Positions 61,820 to 64,000 of a DNA stretch of 64,000 nt are shown one piece after another. Made by a program: the position numbers and the translations under genes. The DNA lies in contig NZ_JACNMJ010000003.1 in NCBI RefSeq assembly GCF_014526325.1, forward strand, positions 1 to 64,000. The letters run 5' to 3'. Position 1 is the stretch's first letter. Every line of letters begins with the position of its first letter. The notes beneath the pieces were generated by a model, which saw nothing but the letters and a program-made list of their open reading frames with translations, made no database searches and was not told the DNA's origin. This stretch comes from Psychroserpens algicola (GTDB taxonomy: Bacteria > Bacteroidota > Bacteroidia > Flavobacteriales > Flavobacteriaceae).

Positions 61820-63838
61820 ATGAAAAGACCGCTACTTTATTTCATGTCCATATGTTTTATGCAACTTAGTTTTGCACAGGTTGTGATCAACGAATTAGAT
61901 TGTGACACACCTGGAGTTGATAATATGGAATTCCTAGAACTTTTAAGTGATACACCAAATTTTCCACTAGATGGTTATGTCGTCGTTTTTTTTAACGGCT
62001 CAGAATCTGGAATGAACTCCAGTTACTTTACAGTAGATTTAGATGGTTATCAAACCGATGTCAATGGCCTATTACTTATTGGTAGTAACTCGGTGAGTCC
62101 TGTACCACAATTTCTCATTTCTGAAAATGTAATTCAAAATGGCGCAGATGCCGTTGCTATTTATCAGGCCGATGATACCGACTTCCCTGAAGGAACTGTC
62201 GCAACCATAGATAATTTAATCGATGTGTTGCTTTACGATACTACAGATGCCGATGATACCGATATGATTGCTATTTTTAGTCAGGATCCGCGTTTTGCCA
62301 CAATTCAGCAAATAAACGAAGGCTCGGGTAATAATACCAATTCAATTCAGCGTTTTGTAGATATGGATGATAATGTTACTTATACATCTACTACGCCTAC
62401 ACCTCGACAATTAAATGATGGTAGCGGAATTGTGCTTAACGGAATCAGCATAGGTATTGCTCAATCTCAGTACGATGAAGATGAGAGTTTTGAAATTACC
62501 TTTACTTCAGAAACTCCTGTAACTGAAAATTTGAACTTCAATATCTTATTAGATAATTTCGGATTTAATACCTCAGATTTTACTGGAAATACGTCACTAA
62601 CAATTCCTATAAATCAAACAACAACATCTACTACAATTACTTTGGTAGATGACAGTGATGATGAAGGAGATGAAGTCACCAGAATACGTTTTGAAAGCCT
62701 GCCTGCTGCATACCTAGCGCTAAATAACAATTTGCAAATTCGTATAGTGGATAACGATTTTACTATGGCAAATTTTGGAACGCCATTAAATCCTACCTTC
62801 GGAAATGTAACCAGTACACAGCCATCAGGCTATTATAATTCATTAGATGGATTGGCAGACGATGATTTGCGTCAGGCTTTACAGGATATTATTGCCAACC
62901 CAAATGTAGTAAGAGCTCAAACCTATGCCGATGTTTTAGATATTCTGGTTGAAGCCGATCAAAACCCTTTAAATAGTAATCAGGTCTGGTTGCTTTATAC
63001 CGAACAAGGTCGTGCAAAATTAGATTTACAAACAGGTTCTAATAACAACGGAAAATGGAATAGAGAACATACTTATCCAAGATCACGTGGCGGATTTTTT
63101 GATATTGAAGACGATGAAGTAGCCGATGGGAGAGACGTGTTCTGGACAACAAAAGCCGATTCATTACGTCATGGAAACTCTGATGCGCACGCACTTAGAG
63201 CTGCTGACGGACCAGAAAATAGTACACGAAACAATAAACATTACGGAGATCCGGCTTTAGGCGGCTATGATGGTTCTATGGCGTCAATGGAAGACCCGTT
63301 GCGACTGGGAGAAAGTTTCCGAGGTGATGTGGCGCGAAGTGTCCTGTATATGGAAATAAGATACAATGGCTTAGCAGTTGTTAATGGGTATCCTGAAAAT
63401 GGTCCAGGAGAATTAGGAGATTTGGCAACCTTACTGGATTGGCATAGAAATGATCCGCCAGACGATTATGAAATGAATCGTAATAATGTGGTGTACACAT
63501 GGCAGTTTAATAGAAATCCGTTTATTGATCAACCCGATTTGGTAGAATATATTTGGGGAACCGATGTAGGTAATGCCTGGGATCAAGAATTAAGTATTGC
63601 AGAGTTTGATGCAAATGCTATTCAGGTGCATCCTAATCCTACCAATGGAAGTGTGTCTATCAAGGGATTACAAAATGAAGCTGTAGTAGACGTTTTTTCT
63701 GTTGAAGGCAAATTGATACAATCGTTTGAGGTGAATTCAGCAAGTTCTGATGTACAACTTCATCTAGCGAAAGGGTTGTATTTGTTTCAAATTACGTCTG
63801 AACAACAATCAACAGTTAAAAAAATAATCGTTAATTAA
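61820..63838 (+). CDS. T9SS-secreted endonuclease I-family protein with lamin-tail-like domain
   Basis: This 672-residue protein has signal peptide MKRPLLYFMSICFMQLSFAQ. The N-terminal domain (~20-200) resembles a lamin-tail domain (VVINELDCDTPGVDNMEFLEL). A Calx-beta-like strand region follows (~205-310). The endonuclease I (EndA/NucM-type, beta-beta-alpha metal) domain has WNREHTYPRSRGG (~410) and DSLRHGNSDAHALRAAD, with FRGDVARSVLYMEIRY. A type A T9SS sorting domain ends it (IQVHPNPTNGSVSIKG). It is probably a secreted nuclease for scavenging extracellular DNA. Confidence 0.9.
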   Translation: MKRPLLYFMSICFMQLSFAQVVINELDCDTPGVDNMEFLELLSDTPNFPLDGYVVVFFNGSESGMNSSYFTVDLDGYQTDVNGLLLIGSNSVSPVPQFLISENVIQNGADAVAIYQADDTDFPEGTVATIDNLIDVLLYDTTDADDTDMIAIFSQDPRFATIQQINEGSGNNTNSIQRFVDMDDNVTYTSTTPTPRQLNDGSGIVLNGISIGIAQSQYDEDESFEITFTSETPVTENLNFNILLDNFGFNTSDFTGNTSLTIPINQTTTSTTITLVDDSDDEGDEVTRIRFESLPAAYLALNNNLQIRIVDNDFTMANFGTPLNPTFGNVTSTQPSGYYNSLDGLADDDLRQALQDIIANPNVVRAQTYADVLDILVEADQNPLNSNQVWLLYTEQGRAKLDLQTGSNNNGKWNREHTYPRSRGGFFDIEDDEVADGRDVFWTTKADSLRHGNSDAHALRAADGPENSTRNNKHYGDPALGGYDGSMASMEDPLRLGESFRGDVARSVLYMEIRYNGLAVVNGYPENGPGELGDLATLLDWHRNDPPDDYEMNRNNVVYTWQFNRNPFIDQPDLVEYIWGTDVGNAWDQELSIAEFDANAIQVHPNPTNGSVSIKGLQNEAVVDVFSVEGKLIQSFEVNSASSDVQLHLAKGLYLFQITSEQQSTVKKIIVN

Positions 63839-63854
63839 ACAATGTGTTCTAAAT

Positions 63855-63893
63855 TAAAAGAGCGTCCTGAAATGTATCAGGACGCTTTTTTTT
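63855..63893. terminator. Terminator between convergent genes
   Basis: GCGTCCTGA (63862-63870) pairs with TCAGGACGC (63877-63885), flanked by A-rich and T-rich runs, so it may act on both strands. Confidence 0.85.
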
Positions 63894-63908
63894 GGAGTTT
63901 GTTGATTA

Positions 63909-64000
63909 TTAATGACCAATTGCTCTAATAAATAATTTATCATTATTAGATTTTCCCATGACGATATTTGGAATCGCTTTTTCTTTCTCTTTCCAGCTTG
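63909..64000 (-). CDS. 3' end of an unidentified gene
   Basis: On the minus strand the last 29 codons are SWKEKEKAIPNIVMGKS followed by NNDKLFIRAIGH and a TAA at 63911-63909. The composition is coding-like and it is convergent with the endonuclease gene across a terminator. Too little is present to name the family. Confidence 0.55.
   Translation of the reverse strand, partial: SWKEKEKAIPNIVMGKSNNDKLFIRAIGH

Overview
The window is chromosomal DNA from a member of the Bacteroidota, most likely a marine Flavobacteriaceae. It is AT-rich. It carries type IX secretion (T9SS) sorting domains, the flavobacterial neighbourhoods around proS, rho, folP, cdaA, tpiA, prmA and clpS, and promoters of the TTG/TAnnTTTG type used by this phylum. 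No species is named because no rRNA gene is present.

Layout. Positions 1-7300 hold a membrane-anchored AraC-type regulator, an alpha/beta-hydrolase lipoprotein, beta-barrel outer-membrane proteins and two tandem serine beta-lactamase-like paralogues. Two of these genes share an almost duplicated upstream control module. Positions 7334-25931 are conserved housekeeping: a FadL-like porin, proS, tRNA-Glu, rpsT, rho, truA, an MsbA-like exporter, two DUF3667 proteins, cdaA (c-di-AMP synthesis), folP, DUF1599, a DoxX-type protein, an oligopeptide-type permease that probably starts at CTG, and tpiA. Positions 26061-34919 hold T9SS-secreted repeat proteins, a TPR histidine kinase with a LuxR response regulator, a second membrane AraC regulator, prmA and clpS. 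Positions 34960-38928 are a sulfur/persulfide detoxification cluster under a cysteine-rich Crp/Fnr regulator.

Positions 39073-59972 are a 20.9 kb integrative genomic island. It sits in the 3' end of a tRNA-Arg(ACG) gene and is bounded by a perfect 21-bp direct repeat. Its right end carries a tyrosine integrase, an excisionase-like HTH protein and a VirE-N/primase-like protein. Its left end carries small hypothetical genes, an XRE regulator and a GNAT acetyltransferase. The core (43414-56625) is a seven-gene, tightly packed operon that I read as an anti-phage system of hybrid type. It encodes an HsdM-type adenine methylase carrying its own N-terminal PD-(D/E)xK/QxxxY nuclease domain, an HsdS specificity subunit, a 61-residue protein, a DndD-like SMC ATPase, a fusion of a DndE-like domain to a HerA/FtsK ATPase, an SspE/GmrSD-like DUF262-DUF1524 HNH protein, and a 1169-residue protein with a cold-shock domain, a HARP-like segment and Cys-rich zinc ribbons. 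No phosphorothioation enzymes (IscS/DndA, DndC, DndB) and no HsdR motor are present. The working model is methylation-marked self/non-self discrimination coupled to Dnd/Ssp-type ATPases and nucleases.

Right of the island are nested hairpins, one hypothetical membrane-anchored protein, a 720-bp gene-poor stretch, a T9SS-secreted endonuclease I and the 3' end of an unidentified minus-strand gene.
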